Shown here piece by piece: positions 1 through 12,370 of a stretch of 64,000 nucleotides of DNA. Position 1 is the stretch's first letter; the number at the start of each line of letters is the position of its first letter. Both the position numbers and the translations under genes were made by a program. Below the pieces are notes generated by a model that had not been told where the DNA came from, did not search any database, and saw only the letters and a program-made list of their open reading frames with translations. This stretch comes from Mya arenaria (lineage: Eukaryota; Mollusca; Bivalvia; Myida; Myidae): assembly GCF_026914265.1 (NCBI RefSeq), contig NC_069130.1, positions 2,046,001-2,110,000 on the forward strand. Direction: 5' to 3'.

Positions 1-2
1 TT

Positions 3-3000
3 GTCAGCAATGGAAATGCAGGAATCAGCAAGAAGCTGGTTGTATTGGTAAGTACTTTCAATTAATTTTTGGATTTGATTTGATTTTGATGTGTGTTAAT
101 ATCTCCCAATGTAGGATTATTAAAATCACATCGAACGTTGTCTATTCAAATTTTGTGTCCTGGCTTTTACTTTGTCATGCAGGATGGGATTCTAAAATGA
201 CATAGCGCATGTGTTTGGCTGTTCTCTAAATCATCTGGATATTATTTATACATACAATGATTGTTATACCCCCAAAACAAAGTTTGGGGGGGTATACTGG
301 AATCGGGTTGTCCGTCTGTCCGTCTGTCTGTCTGTCTGTCCGTCCGTTTTTTTTTGTCCGGGATTCATCTTTGTCGTTATTGAACAAATCTTTTTCAAAC
401 TTTCAAATATTAATGACCATGATGTAAACCTGTGCCTCCGTGGATTTGGTCAGAGTCGCATGATCCTGAGTGGAGTTGTGGCCCCTTAATGAGTTAAATT
501 GGGCAAAATTAGCTTTGTCCAGGATTCTTCTTTGAAGCTATTGAGCAAATCTTTTTCAAACTTTCAAATATTAATGGCCATGATGTAAACCTTTGCCTCC
601 ATGAATTTGGTGGCAGTCACATGATCCTGAGTGGAGTTGTGGCCCCTTAATGAGTTAAATTGGGTAAAATTAGTTTTGTTCGTCCTACTCCTTCGTCATT
701 TTTGAATGAATCTTTTTCAAACTTTTAGCCATGGTGAGAACATTTGCCCCTGTGATTGTGGTTGGAATCACATGATCATGTCTCCAATTATGGCCCCTGA
801 ATAAGTTAAAATAGGCAAAAATTATACAGCTTTGTCTAGCCTAATCCTTGGTCATTTTTTCTCATTTTTTCTATAAATCTTTTTCAAACTTTCAGATGTC
901 AATGACCATGATATGAACTGTTGAATATGTGATTTGGTGCACCTGTATTAATCAGAATGTTTGCATGGCCTTAAAAAGACCTTTAATTGATTTTGTCCTT
1001 AAAAAGACCATCAAAAGTCCTGAAGTTAGGTGCATACAGGCCTTAAATTTGTTACAATATTCGCTTTGGTGGCCTACTCCTTTGTCATTTTTCAATATAT
1101 TTTTCTCAAACTTTCAGCTATCCATGACCATGATGTGAACCTTAGTATATGTGATTTTGTGCACCTGTATTATTTCCTTGGTACTCATGTGTGGGGGGGA
1201 GGTGGTGGGGGTGGGTAAACAGAAATTGGGTTGGCAGACTGTCAAATTCACCCGTCCACCTTCATTTTGGAATATCCTGTCAGGAGTCATGACCCCTTTA
1301 TGGTGAAAATGAGAGAAACAGGTTTGTTATCTCCCCTGAGGTGGGTGGGAGTGGGGTAATATTCGCTTTGGTGGCCTACTCCACAATAGGTATTCTAAAT
1401 AAACTAAATAAATGTATTGCCTTGTGCTTTCTAATGATACCATAACTAAGGCCAATGCAAACAACCTAGACAGGGAAGGGTTGGGGGGTATTCGTTAGCC
1501 TTTGGCTTACAGTTCTAGTTATATTATACTTTCCTTAGTTTCAGATACTTTTGGGTTTGTGCTTACTCGTGTATGTTCAAGCTCCTGTTGTAAAAGAAGT
1601 CGCTAAAGGTATGGAATGACTTTAATTGTTTAAAAGAATAAGCTAAGGTATTAGTCAATAGTGCTGGATGCTGTTTTATCAAGAGTCCTTGGAGTGGCTT
1701 TAAATTTTTACTAAGGAAAGATCTTCAGTGGGGCAGGGTTACTGCTGAAAATATTGCTTAAACATATAAACTTGCTCCTCAGCTCTATATGAAATGACCA
1801 GCTGATGTGAAACCACCAATGTCAGATTTATAAGAACTTATAATGCATGATTCCAGTCCCCATGATAATGTCGTAGTACAACTTAGTTCACATGTTACCA
1901 ATTATAATTGCACATTTTGTATGACACGGCCCATCACTATCCAAATAAGCTGAAGAGTTACGCCAATTTGCCATCCAAATTGTTCATCCCATTGCGGATG
2001 TTCTTGAATGTATCATTGTAGGGGCCTTCGTAAATGCTGTTAGTAGACTGCAGAAATTTTACAAGGGTGTTATATTTTAGGTGTTTTTTGTACAGTTTAA
2101 GATGTATGAACTGGCAAATGAAACAATCTACAAATGTGCAATATATTTTATTTTCAGGAGAACAGCCATTGTTTTTGGTGGTAATAGTATGTACCACAGA
2201 TAGGCAAGACATTGTCAATGTCGAAGGAAAAGACGACTATGTCAAAGGAAAAGACAAATGGATAGGGGGCTGCACTTTTCAGGATTCATCATCAGAACTG
2301 GGAAAAGCAGAATACAAGGATTTTTATAACATATTGAACCAACCATTTAGATGTTGTAAATTCAGCGTCTCCAAGCAGAGTAGAACCCGGATGACTTACA
2401 ATATCTCCTCACTTACTTCTACATTGAATACAGCAGAAATTTCTATTTATGGGAAGGCACCAGTATTTATGAGTCCATCTTCATTTAATACATTAGGAGT
2501 TTCAGATGACATGATGGCATCAGTATCTATGAGTACATCCAACCTGGTTGTGATACTAGAAGGTTAGCTGACATTTACAGATTGTACAATTACGAATACT
2601 TATAAAATTCAGTAAAATAATTTTTATCCTCAATATTTAATTATACTTATATAGAAAGTTTCAATGATATGAAATTTGCAGGCTTTCGCCCCTGGGTCTG
2701 AACCAGCTGAGGTCTTTTTATATACCGGTACATGCCTTTTTTAATCATTATCAAGACAGAAAATAATTACAATTGATATATTGTTTCACATGACAAAGGA
2801 ATCTGGAACCATGTTATGTCAATTGTTGATAAGACTAAATGTATGAGCCCATTACTCATTTGCAGTAATACAGAATTGAAGGTTGAAAATGATGTTAACA
2901 GTGCTGTTAGTTTTACAAATCTCTGAACAATCCGCCCAAGGTCAATATAAATATTTGTTGAGAATGTTTTTAAAAGTTCACCTTTCACCAAGTTAGACTT

Positions 3001-4500
3001 TGTTGGTTTGATTTCCTTCAGGATGAGAGATGTCCAGTAGTAAACATGTATCATACAATATGCCTCTCACCCAAAAGGGTTCTATCACTCATTGGGCCTA
3101 GTGTTCAGAACTTGGTTAAAGCTAAAAACGTTGTTAACATCATCGTTTCATTAACTTTCAAATTGTTACTTCTCTGGAGGTTTCATGGATACTCTCCTGC
3201 TATGCAATGTTTCTTACATGATTTGAGACAACAAAAACGGTTTACATTTTAACCTTCGTGTAATTGTTTCAGGAAGAGAAAGCCATGGACCAGGAAATGA
3301 AAACAATGGCAGCGTGGTGGGCTGGGTAGTAGGGCCTCCTATTGGAATTGTGGCTACAGTCATCGTCTTCATCTTTATCAAGAGAGGTTAAACTTTAATT
3401 AAGAAGTCATTTGATCAAATGTCAATTATAAAATTACTTCTGGTTTACTTGTAATTAAAATAAACTGTTTAAGGTCATGTACTTAAACTATAGAAATGTA
3501 TTTCATTTGTCATTCGATAGAACAAGTATTTTTCAACATAATAACTCAAAAACAGTTTGGCCTAGGACAATGAATTTGCATTGGTAGGTTGATCTTGACC
3601 AATAGATGACCTTTGTTCATTTGGTTGGCAAAGCATATTATTTTAACATCTCTTCCTCAAATCTTGATCAACCCTAGGCTCGGCTATTTAGGTTGAATAG
3701 TGTTTGTAATGTTTTCGATTTCAAGTCTGATTGCTTCAGTTTTGATCCTAATAATTTTATCCAGATTTGACAATTGTACGCTCTTTAATAACCATTGATA
3801 GCCATCCCATCTTTTCTTATTTGTCCATGCAGTGACCAAGTGGTATAAAACACGAAAAAATTACAACCCAAGTGCCAACGGTGGTGATGTTGAAGATGAA
3901 CAAACTGAAAATACAGGGCCCGATGGTAATTATTCAGAAAGTTATACATGAAGTTCAGTTTTTGATAAGATAATACAATATTTACAGTGATATTGTTAAT
4001 CTTACTCAAATATTGTAAATCGTCTGTTTTTAAGAGAGAAAATCTTGAGTTATTGTCATAGCCTTGGTGTTGTATGCGTCGTATGCCACTTTTTAACTTT
4101 AAAATAACAGAGGTGATTTGGTGCTCGGTCGGCGAGACTTGTTGGAATTAGTCTGACACAGTATTTATATCTGTCTGTCATGGTCTGTGTTCTTATTTGT
4201 TGAAGATAAACTGCGATGTTTTATGAATCACATTCATTATAATGCCTATATATCTATATATTTATTTTATCTATGTTTAATTAAGAATGTAATTTGTCAT
4301 TCATATGATATTGAAACATCTCGCAAAAATGCTACCAAGAAAGCGATTAAAAAGTGTTGCCAAATCTAGTAGTCAGTAACATACACATGTTTAAAAATAT
4401 ATGTAAAAAATTATTTGTAATTCAATAATCTTGTTTTTACTTTTCAGAACATTCAGATGAAAGTTTACTGAATGGTCCCAATGCAAACGGAATTGATTGA
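3..4500 (+). CDS. C-terminal part of a type I membrane protein, possibly Ig-like (5' end outside window)
   Basis: Six exons join in consistent phase: 3-47, 1545-1608, 2158-2562, 3273-3386, 3833-3925 and 4448-4500 (TGA). They give 257 residues. The first exon (VSNGNAGISKKLVVL) reads like the last strand of an Ig-type domain. Exon 3 is an extracellular stretch with a VIVC and a RCCKF cysteine site and N-glycosylation sequons such as NIS. Exon 4 has a Gly/Asn linker and then a membrane span (GIVATVIVFIFI) followed by a basic KR stop-transfer. The last two exons form a short acidic, Asn/Gly-rich cytoplasmic tail. The last four introns are phase 1, typical of shuffled extracellular domains. A hydrophobic run (ILLGLCLLVYV) at the start of exon 2 is odd for an ectodomain, so that acceptor is less certain. 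I do not recognise the protein. The membrane topology is well supported; the Ig assignment is inference. Confidence 0.68.
265..1520 (+). repeat. Hairpin-headed interspersed repeat with about 160-bp internal tandem units
   Basis: It opens with a short hairpin (TACCCCC...GGGGGTA, 266-294) followed by a GTCC/GTCTGTCT run. Degenerate units then repeat about every 155-160 bp; the phrase GCCCCTTAATGAGTTAAATT occurs at 481 and again at 641, with a diverged third near 795. It ends near a TTAGCCTTTGGCTTACAG motif at about 1510. The element fills the intron before exon 2 of the membrane-protein gene. The short reading frames inside it are repeat-derived. The style matches other bivalve repeats in this window (7510 and 16859). 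Confidence 0.65.
2885..3150. repeat. Fold-back element (diverged inverted repeat)
   Basis: The left arm runs from GATGTTAACAGTGCTG through TGAACAATCCGCCCA. The right arm (ATTGGGCCTAGTGTTCAG through GTTGTTAACATCATC) is its imperfect reverse complement. Related single arms occur at 47085-47155 and near 59680 (CTGAACAATCGGCCCAAT). It is an intronic non-autonomous element. Confidence 0.55.
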
Positions 4501-4628
4501 GGAAGTACAGGTAATAATTGTATTAGTTCTGTAAAGTATTCGTCATTAAATGTTTGGATTTGAATAAATATAAGATTAATTGCATTGCAATTTTATCATG
4601 TTGAATTTTTGCCAAACACTGTTTCCAG

Positions 4629-5110
4629 TTAAAGGGACTGTCTCACAGATTGGCACCAAAAAAAGTAGGTTTTTTTTGTAACGAACCTCAGGACAATTAT
4701 CTAATAGAACGTGTTACGCTTTGATGTCAAAATTGTAAAAAAAGTACCAAATGTTAAAAAAAAATGTGTCGGAGCCCGGATTCAAACCGTGTCGCCAAAA
4801 TTGAAGTCTGGCGTCTTCCCTACTGAGCTAACATGGCTTACACAATTAGGGTGACATAATTAAGCTATACACCTACCTCGGTAATATCACGTGATAACTA
4901 CGACTAGCCGATCACGCATAAGGTAGACATATCCAGTAAAAAGAATTAATGGAAAAATACGAAATAACTGCTAAACTTAAATAAATTGTAAACAATGTGG
5001 TACTTCAATAATTAAGTTTCAATGCATTGAACGCATCGATGCCAAGTTTGTCATTTTTCGACAATTTTCTTTTTTTCGCTATTTTTTCATCTGTGAGACA
5101 GTCCCTTTAA
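4629..5110. mobile_element. TTAA-flanked fold-back MITE carrying a tRNA-like segment
   Basis: Terminal inverted repeats AGGGACTGTCTCACAGAT and ATCTGTGAGACAGTCCCT are bounded on both sides by TTAA (4629-4632 and 5107-5110), the target duplication of piggyBac-type transposons. No transposase frame is present, so it is non-autonomous. It lies in the predicted 3' UTR intron of the upstream gene. Confidence 0.75.
4766..4840 (-). other. tRNA-like sequence inside the MITE
   Basis: On the minus strand, an A box (TAGCTCAGTAGGG) and a B box (GGTTTGAATCC) are correctly spaced, and a five-pair anticodon-like stem (CCAGA/TTTGG) encloses a 7-base loop CTTCAAT. The B box departs from the usual GGTTCRA, and no clean acceptor stem forms, so this is a tRNA pseudogene or SINE head rather than a working gene. 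Confidence 0.55.
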
Positions 5111-5830
5111 CTTGCATCTTTGCTCAAAATTGCAGCACTTCTCCAAGTGCCCTTTTTAAGTACCCTGGTGACCTAGATTTTCTTTTGGCTGGGTCCCATG
5201 TCCTACATGCACATATTTGTTATTGATGTTCATAGGTGCCATATCAACTTTGGGAGTATGTATATGTATATGTGTATGTGTTGCAAGTTTGATAACTCTG
5301 TTTTGTTGATCATGGAGTTACGCCCTTTGATCATCAGAAAGAATAGACAAGCCTTGTTGCATTATTGCCTTTAAATATGTAATGGTGTTGTTTTAATTGC
5401 CAATCTGTATGATTACATTCGAAACAAAACTATAAAAAAGATTCATTGTACTGTCATAGCATTTGTTTTGCATCTTGAAACATTTTAAAGAGTGGGCATA
5501 ATGTTCTGCGTGCTGAATTATTAGAAAGCTTTACTTCGTGTTGTGATGGGTTGAAAACTGGGACAACTTTAGGAGTGTAGAAATGTTCATGTTGTACATG
5601 AATGAATATTATGATATTTTCTTTCAGAAGTGTAATGGACAACAACTGCTTGAAGGTCTTGGACCAGATGTGGAACCACTGCAGAATTGTTTCCATTGTT
5701 AGGAGGATTATTCAATTTTCTTTTCTTTTTTATTGCATCAAAACTGCAGCTTATGTGTATTAAGAATATATTAAGATTTGTAATGTTTGTACTTGGCATG
5801 GTTTGGAAATCTATCATTTAGAATAGTATG

Positions 5831-7509
5831 TTTGTAACAACGTAAATGCATTAAACTATGCAATATACCAATGAGCAAATATCATCATTTGCTGAAGGGT
5901 TCCAGCTTTTGGTATCTTAGTTTAAACACTCCTAATGATTTGCCATGCTTTATTTCGTCATACAAAAAAATAGTGCATTCTACAAAAGCATGAGATTTTT
6001 GACTTAACAATATAGATAATTTTTCATTTGAAAATACTTGTATCACATTAATTTTGAAGTATTTTATTTAAAAAAAAATTCATTATTCACCACGATTATT
6101 TTTAACATTTGGGTTATTTCTGATAAGGATAGATATTTGTTGAAATCTGAGTGGCTGTTTCATTTAATTTTTGATTGGCTGTTTCATTAACACCACATTT
6201 GTACAAAATTGTTGCACTCTTACTATTTTTCATTTGATGGCTTATTAGTTCACTTCAGACAGGTGAACAAATTTTAACTATTCCCTTAGTTGTAATGAAC
6301 AATCTCTGTTTTGGTCCAGTTTGAGATTTAACAGAAAGATTAATGTTATTAGTAACTTGTTACCAAAGAGTCTGATTAGCCTTTGTTTTTATTGTTGTCT
6401 GGAAAATCCGTGTTTTATCGACTGATTTTAAAAGTGCTTAAATAGAAAATAAGGTTAATTGGATTAGATCCAGATAAATTTTTTACTCTTTCAATCAGAT
6501 GAGGCATGGCTTCACATGCTTTTCTGTTAGGACTACCTGCGGATGTAATAACTGATGGGGGGGGTCAGCTTTTCGACGTTTGTAAGTCTTGTCTTCAATA
6601 TTCAATTCAGGATAAAGTTAGAATAGGGAATTTAATAAATCAAAATTTTGGAGATCCTGAATTAAGTGAGTATTAAGTGTTTTCACTGATTGGCTTTTAT
6701 CCTTTGTCCTAACATAAAAGTATGGTTGGGGTACTTACACTCGCAGGACTTGATATGGTATTTTAATGCCTTTTTTATGTGTACATATTTTTGCTTTGAG
6801 TTTGTTTTTTCACGCTTTGGGTTGGTGTTTTTATTCTTGTAATTTATTATTAAACATTTGTTTATATTAATTACTAGTATTTGTATATATCATTGTGACA
6901 CCACATAACATTAGAACATTACGTTTTGACAAACAATCACTTTGTAATTTCTTATCAATAGCACTTAATGAATAGAAAGTTGAGCATATTTGATTTATTT
7001 ATTAAATAGCTAATCATTCGCTGTGATTATTTTTAACATTTGGGTTAGTTCTGATTTGTTTTTTTGTTCATTTGTGCTTTATAAAATAACATGTTTAAAT
7101 TTGAATTTATGTCGCTAAATGTTAACCATTGCTTGAGTTGTTTATTGTATGGTTAGCTTTATATACTAAAGCATTGTGTGGACCTCGGGAATTTATCGGA
7201 CATTATATGAGACTCTATCATAGTTATATACTCACTTTTAATTGTTTAATTCTTTTTAAGTGGCACTGAGGTTTTAATGGCTGCTTAAATATTGAATCAT
7301 ATGCACAAGACATTGTTATTTCTAGTATGACTGCATTATTTTCTTTTTTTCTTGCTGTAATGTATTTTCGTTAGACATTAAACAAATTGAAACTCTTTAA
7401 TTTTAATTTAGTGTACTATTTCAGCTTCCAGTTTAAATTGTGAGTCTATTGTTTTCATGTTTTGAATTTAACTACGAACTGTTGATTTCAAATTTATAGT
7501 TTAAAATGT
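5831..7509. other. AT-rich non-coding region
   Basis: No supported exon, tRNA or inverted repeat was found. It may hold the distal 3' UTR of the membrane-protein gene (ATTAAA near 7376). Confidence 0.3.
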
Positions 7510-8674
7510 TTTTAGCTCGACTATTCGAAGAATAGGTGGGCTATACTACTCGCCCCAGCGTCGGCGTCCGGTTAAAGTTTTAGGGCAAGTTGGGATTTTC
7601 ACTAATAAGTCCAATACACTACATTCAATTGACTTAATACTTCACACAGTTGTTCAGGGCCATCACATGATGAGGTTAGATAACTCCATATTATTCTTTA
7701 CACAGATTATGGCCCCTGATTGACTATGGAACTTCAGTTACTTGGGTTAAAGTTTTAGGGCAAGTTGGAATATTTATTAATAACTTCTATATCCTTTGTT
7801 CAATTGACTTAATACTTCACACAGTTGTTCAGGACCATCCCACAATGAGGTTACATAACTCCATATTATCCTAAATACAAGTTATGGCCCCTGATTGACT
7901 TAGGTTAAAGTTTTAGGGCAGGTTAAAGTTTTAGGGCAAGTTGGGATTTTCACTTAAAACTCCAATACCATTCATTCAATTGACTTAATACTTCACACAG
8001 ATGTTCAGAGCCATCACATAATGAGGTTAGATAACTCCATATATAATTTTATACAAATTATGGCCCCTGATTGACTATGGAACTTAGGTTAAAGTTTTAG
8101 GGCAGGTTGGGATATTGTTTAATAACTTATATACCCTTTATTCAATTGACTTAATACTTCACACAATTGTTCAGGACCATCACCCAATGAGGTTAAATAA
8201 CTCCATATCCTTAATACAAGTTATGGCCCCTGATTGACTTAGGTTAAAGTTTTAGGCAAGTAAAAGTTGAAGGGCAAGTTGGGATTTTAATAAAAAAAAC
8301 TTCTATACCGTTCATTAAATGCACTTAATAAAATTCAAAATTATTTATGACCATCTAACAACAAGAAACATAACTCCGTTTTAAGCCTAAATACAAATTA
8401 TGGCCTTTGATTTTTTTTTTTATTTCCTTTGAAAGGCATATTTGAATATTCTTAACCACATTTTCATAATGAGAAATCAAGTTATTTGAATGACTTGCGT
8501 CATTGTTTTGGCGGGCTGGTGGGAGGGCAGCATCAAAGTCACCTTATGAATCGAATAATTTTAGTTAGGTTTGAAATAAAGGGACTAAACTTGGCATTAT
8601 TGCATCGTTATTGTTTTCTAAGTCAAAGCGGCGTAGTCGAGCGCGCTGTCTTACGATGGCTCTTGTTTTATTAG
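7510..8674 (+). repeat. AGCTCGACTATTCGAA-type interspersed repeat with tandem units
   Basis: The head is TTTAGCTCGACTATTCGAAG and the tail is GTCGAGCGCGCTGTC...CTCTTGTTTT. Between them, units of roughly 160 bp recur, marked by GGTTAAAGTTTTAGGGCA (for example near 7572, 7743, 7905, 8088 and 8240) and TTATGGCCCCTGATTGACT. A shorter member with the same head and tail lies at 16859-17288. Confidence 0.7.
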
Positions 8675-8908
8675 CACTTCTCTCAAAAGCTTGTTCTATA
8701 TCAATAAACGCACCAAAAAATCATTTTGTTGTTCAAGACTTCGAACTGAATTATGCGGTTTAAGACAAACATGCGATCTGATGTTGAAAAACCAGCTCTC
8801 AACATACTAATAAACAAAAGTCTATTCTATTTTATGCAATTTAACAGTTTCACCATACAACTGGTCGATAGTGTTTAGGTTTTGTTGTGCTACCCTTATT
8901 ATATTTTT

Positions 8909-9070
8909 AGCTCACCTGAGCATACAGTGTTCAAGATGAGCTATTAGGATCGGTCTTCGTCAGGCATCCCGCTTTATTTTCATCAACAGTTGCTTTAAAA
9001 GATACCTTCTCTGAAACCATGCCGAAATCAATGAAACTTCATGAAGGGTGACTTTCTACAAAAATACAAG
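8909..9070 (+). repeat. AGCTCACCTGAGC-type repeat fragment
   Basis: It opens with TTAGCTCACCTGAGCATAC, which pairs with the following CAAGATGAGCTA to form a head hairpin, then GATCGGTCTTCGTC. This is a truncated hairpin-headed interspersed repeat of the same general style as its neighbours. Confidence 0.5.
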
Positions 9071-9097
9071 AGGTCTCTATTGACATACAACATCAAA

Positions 9098-9296
9098 ATG
9101 GCCGAATATGGTCTAGTGGTATACATGTAGGTGTCTGCCCCTCACCAAAAAAGGTTGTGGGTTCGAGCCTCACCAGGAGTACTTTTCTCATGACCATTCA
9201 AAAAGGACACAGCACTGGTTTCTGACCCGGAAAAGGACTTGAGAGTGATTTATATTAGCATTGGGCTGTCTTTACAATCCAGCAAAAATAATTAGA
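9098..9296 (+). mobile_element. tRNA-derived SINE
   Basis: The head has an A box (TGGTCTAGTGGTA) and a B box (GGTTCGAGCC) with tRNA spacing. The body ends TTTCTGACCCGGAAAAGGAC then TTGAGAGTGATTTATATTAG. A diverged copy of the tail recurs at 56735-56815. The 3' end is approximate. Confidence 0.65.
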
Positions 9297-9656
9297 ATAA
9301 ACCAAACGTGCTGACTTCCTGTTTTGCTTTAAAAAGCACATCTCTGACTTCCTGTTTTGCTTTATTATAAAACACATCTCTGAAACTCTGAGTCGAATTA
9401 ATTAAAACCTCAATGGAAGCTTTCTTGGGTGACCGTCAACAAAAACGATTAAAACTCCGAATTATCCTTTTTTTTCTAGCTTTATTTAAGATACAACAAA
9501 AACATTAATACCTGCTTTAACTTCAATAAATTCTGAGCAACATTACTACTGGATGTTCATGGTTGAATTGTAAAATATATTTTGTTTTAGGCATATTGTT
9601 AAAATCTCAGTATTCCATTATATAGTAGAAATAAAGGGAGCAAATCTTTCTACAGT

Positions 9657-9967
9657 ATGCACCAGCCAATTGTAACCATACCCCCAACCCCCAGGACCGG
9701 TGGGTTTACCGAGGATAACGGGGGAAATGGGCTTTTCACCTTCCAGGTGGCCCCGCCGTGCCGAGTGAATGTAATGGTTTTGTTTTTGGGCCAAGTATAG
9801 CAGGGTATGGGCCTAACATAGGATGTCCCCTGGTTGCTGGGGCATTTGGCAGGGATTTTACCAGCGGTTTGTCTCGCAGGACAGAGATTTTTACCCGGGG
9901 TTGACCGGACCCAAAGTACCCGCTATTCCCCGGACCTGAGAGCCGTGGTTACAATTGACTGGTGCAT
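9657..9967. mobile_element. Non-autonomous DNA transposon with ATGCACCAG terminal inverted repeats
   Basis: The left end ATGCACCAGCCAATTGTAAC is the near-perfect reverse complement of the right end (GTTACAATTGACTGGTGCAT). The 311-bp interior has no transposase. A right-end fragment of the same family lies at about 30420-30508. Confidence 0.7.
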
Positions 9968-11060
9968 TATGAAGGTCATAATTATTTGTTCATTGGAATT
10001 ATTGTCTATTTTAGTAACAAGGGAATATGTTTTATACATCATAAAATTAGTTACTCGAATAAGTCACTTCTAAGGTAATTATTGTTCCTTTTATTGACTT
10101 GTAGGGTAAATTAATTACGTATTTTTGTAGAATTACATTGATTTATTGTAAATTACACACAATTGAATTTAATAATCCGACTTCAATTGAACTACCGTAG
10201 ACTATTGTAAAGCTTTCTATATCTTGCGAAATTGTAACTTTCAGTTATTTATGAAAATGTTGGTATTCAAATTGATATTTAGAAAACGCAGTCTATCACA
10301 TTTTATCATGCAACGTGAAAAAATATTTACACCATTCTTTAGCATTTAATTAACCAGTCCCTAAGTAAAGCTAAACATTTGACAATATCAAATAAAGTCG
10401 GCGCCAAATAAAGTCGGCGCCCTCCCGGGTGCTTCTAGTGTGGAATTCCGAATTTCTCAAGTAGCCTCTTTGGATACGTCTCAGCCAGATTAAGAGGTAA
10501 GCTTTACAGACCCCATAGCCACCCCACCCCCAAAAAGACTTCCAAACCATCCAGAAAGAAGCTATACGCACTGTCATCACGAACTGTTAGTCCATAAAGT
10601 CTGCCGGAAAACTAACCCTGCTCATGAATATAATTCAATGTTGTCATAGACAATGAACTCTGACTAACCCCTGATTAGTTATCTGCTGAAGTATTTCCCC
10701 CTGAATTCAAAGCTAGCATATCGCAAGGCTATCTTCCCTGACTGTTACATGAACCAATGTCGGATAGAGCTCTTCCGGTTGGGTGATGATTTACATTATT
10801 ATACCTCACGCTTGCCTGATTGGTTGACGCAGCCAGGGAACTATCTCTTATGCACTCTCTGTTTACTTACTATTTCTACCTATTCTGTAGTTTCTAACAA
10901 GGCTCATATCTCCCGGCGTTTACTTATGGTGGGTTAGACCTCACCTTCAGTAAAGAATGGGGGCATATTCCATTTGGCTTCTACATGTGTATGCCAGCAG
11001 AACAGGACCAAGTTTCGGAAATCTTTGGGTCTCTTACAACAGCCAGTGACTGTGAACATG
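9968..11060. other. Non-coding interval
   Basis: No exon with splice support was seen. A short direct duplication of AATAAAGTCGGCGCC lies at about 10390-10420. Short open frames here have no recognisable domain. Confidence 0.3.
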
Positions 11061-11067
11061 GGTCACT

Positions 11068-11440
11068 ATGTCCTCGGTCTACAGCACGGTATCGTTTATG
11101 CCAAGACTAAGGATCGGTGTGTCCTTTGTCTACAGCACGCTGTCCATTATGCCAAGATTAGGGATCGGTTTGTCCTTGGTCTAGAGCACGATGTCGTTCA
11201 TGCCAGGAACAGGAATCGCTATATGTCCTTGGTCTAGAGCACGATGTCGTTCATACCAGGAACAGGAATCGCTATATGTCCTTGGTCTAGAGCACAATGT
11301 CGTTCATGCCAGGAACAGGAATCGCTATATGTCCTTGGTCTAGAGCACAATGTCGTTCATGCCAGGAACAGGAATCGCTATATGTCCTTGGTCTAGAGCA
11401 CGATGTCGTTGATGCTAAGAACAACGATCACTATGCCTTT
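11068..11440 (+). repeat. Minisatellite with 51-53 bp units
   Basis: Units beginning GTCCTYGGTCTAGAGCAC start at 11070, 11121, 11172, 11225, 11278, 11331 and 11384, with a diverged eighth after that. The early units are 51 bp and the later ones 53 bp (AATCGCTATAT at the joint). The 51-bp units preserve a reading frame; the 53-bp ones do not. Confidence 0.8.
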
Positions 11441-12370
11441 GGTTTACATAACGATGCCGTATATGCCAATACTATAACTGTAGGTATGCTGCTTGGCAAC
11501 AATCCCAGGCAAACTTTGGACGTATATGTACGAGGTCAAACATCCTTTTCTAAAACGATATACAATTTGTTGGCATTTCCATATGGCCCGCGTCTCTCAT
11601 ATGTACAACATTAAAAATACCATTTAAGTAAGATGTGAAAAGGACTTTAAACTCATTAGATTCTTATGTGAAACAGACTTTGGATAAAGTATGAATATGG
11701 AGTTAAGTCTAGCCAAACAGCCATAAGGCACTAGACATGATGCATGCATGCTTGAGGCGGTGATACTTTCTTTGGCATTGTTGCTGTTGAGACATTAAAC
11801 TATTACTGGACTATGGAACAATTCAGGAGAGTTGGAAATCCTTTAAGTAAACTTTTCTGGACCGGCTACTTCGTCAAGGCAAAATATAATAAGGGTTAGC
11901 ACTGATCACTTCCTTTTGGGGTTAACATGCATAACAGCATTGTTGAGGAGGCCAGACTCAAAGATGTAGGTCAAAGTAACAGAGTAGGAGAAAAATGTCT
12001 TATGCGTTAAGATCAAACTAATTATAAGGAACTTAAAATTTACACACACACAGTTCCAAAAATCTAGTGAGTGGCCAAGTTTCATGAGCGTTTTAAGATC
12101 TACCATCCAAAACCATTATGGTTGCTAAGAAAAAGCCCATGCCTAATGTTATCCTCTCAGACTCGGCTATCAGCTAATTAACTTCAGCGAAAACGTTTTA
12201 TATTACTTTCTGACCAGTTCGCCGTTAAGTTGGCCAACCAAAAATCGCTGAAGAAAACTGCCAATCTCTATTTCTTATTACATTTGTATTCACACGAATG
12301 CCATTTTCAAATAAGAAGAACTACACGTATTTAGATTAACTATGACGTATTTCACGAACCAAATTTACCT
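11441..12370. other. Non-coding interval
   Basis: Nothing supportable was found. No splice-supported exon or clear repeat boundary is present. Confidence 0.3.

Larger units (their letters stand above)
4501..5830 (+). other. 3' UTR of the membrane-protein gene, probably with a UTR intron
   Basis: Just after the TGA a donor-like CAG|GTAATA lies at 4510, and a good acceptor (TTTCTTTCAG) ends near 5627. This suggests a spliced 3' UTR. The putative intron holds the TTAA fold-back element at 4629-5110. The 3' end is not fixed: ATTAAA occurs near 5850 and again near 7376, and neither can be proved. Confidence 0.4.

Noticed and set aside
2034-2567. 177-codon single-exon gene starting at 2034
   Set aside because: The first part is intron; phase and the TTTTCAG acceptor at 2157 show that coding begins at 2158 as an internal exon.
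4766-4840. Suppressor or selenocysteine tRNA (anticodon TCA)
   Set aside because: It lacks the long variable arm and acceptor stem of tRNA-Sec and lies inside a MITE.
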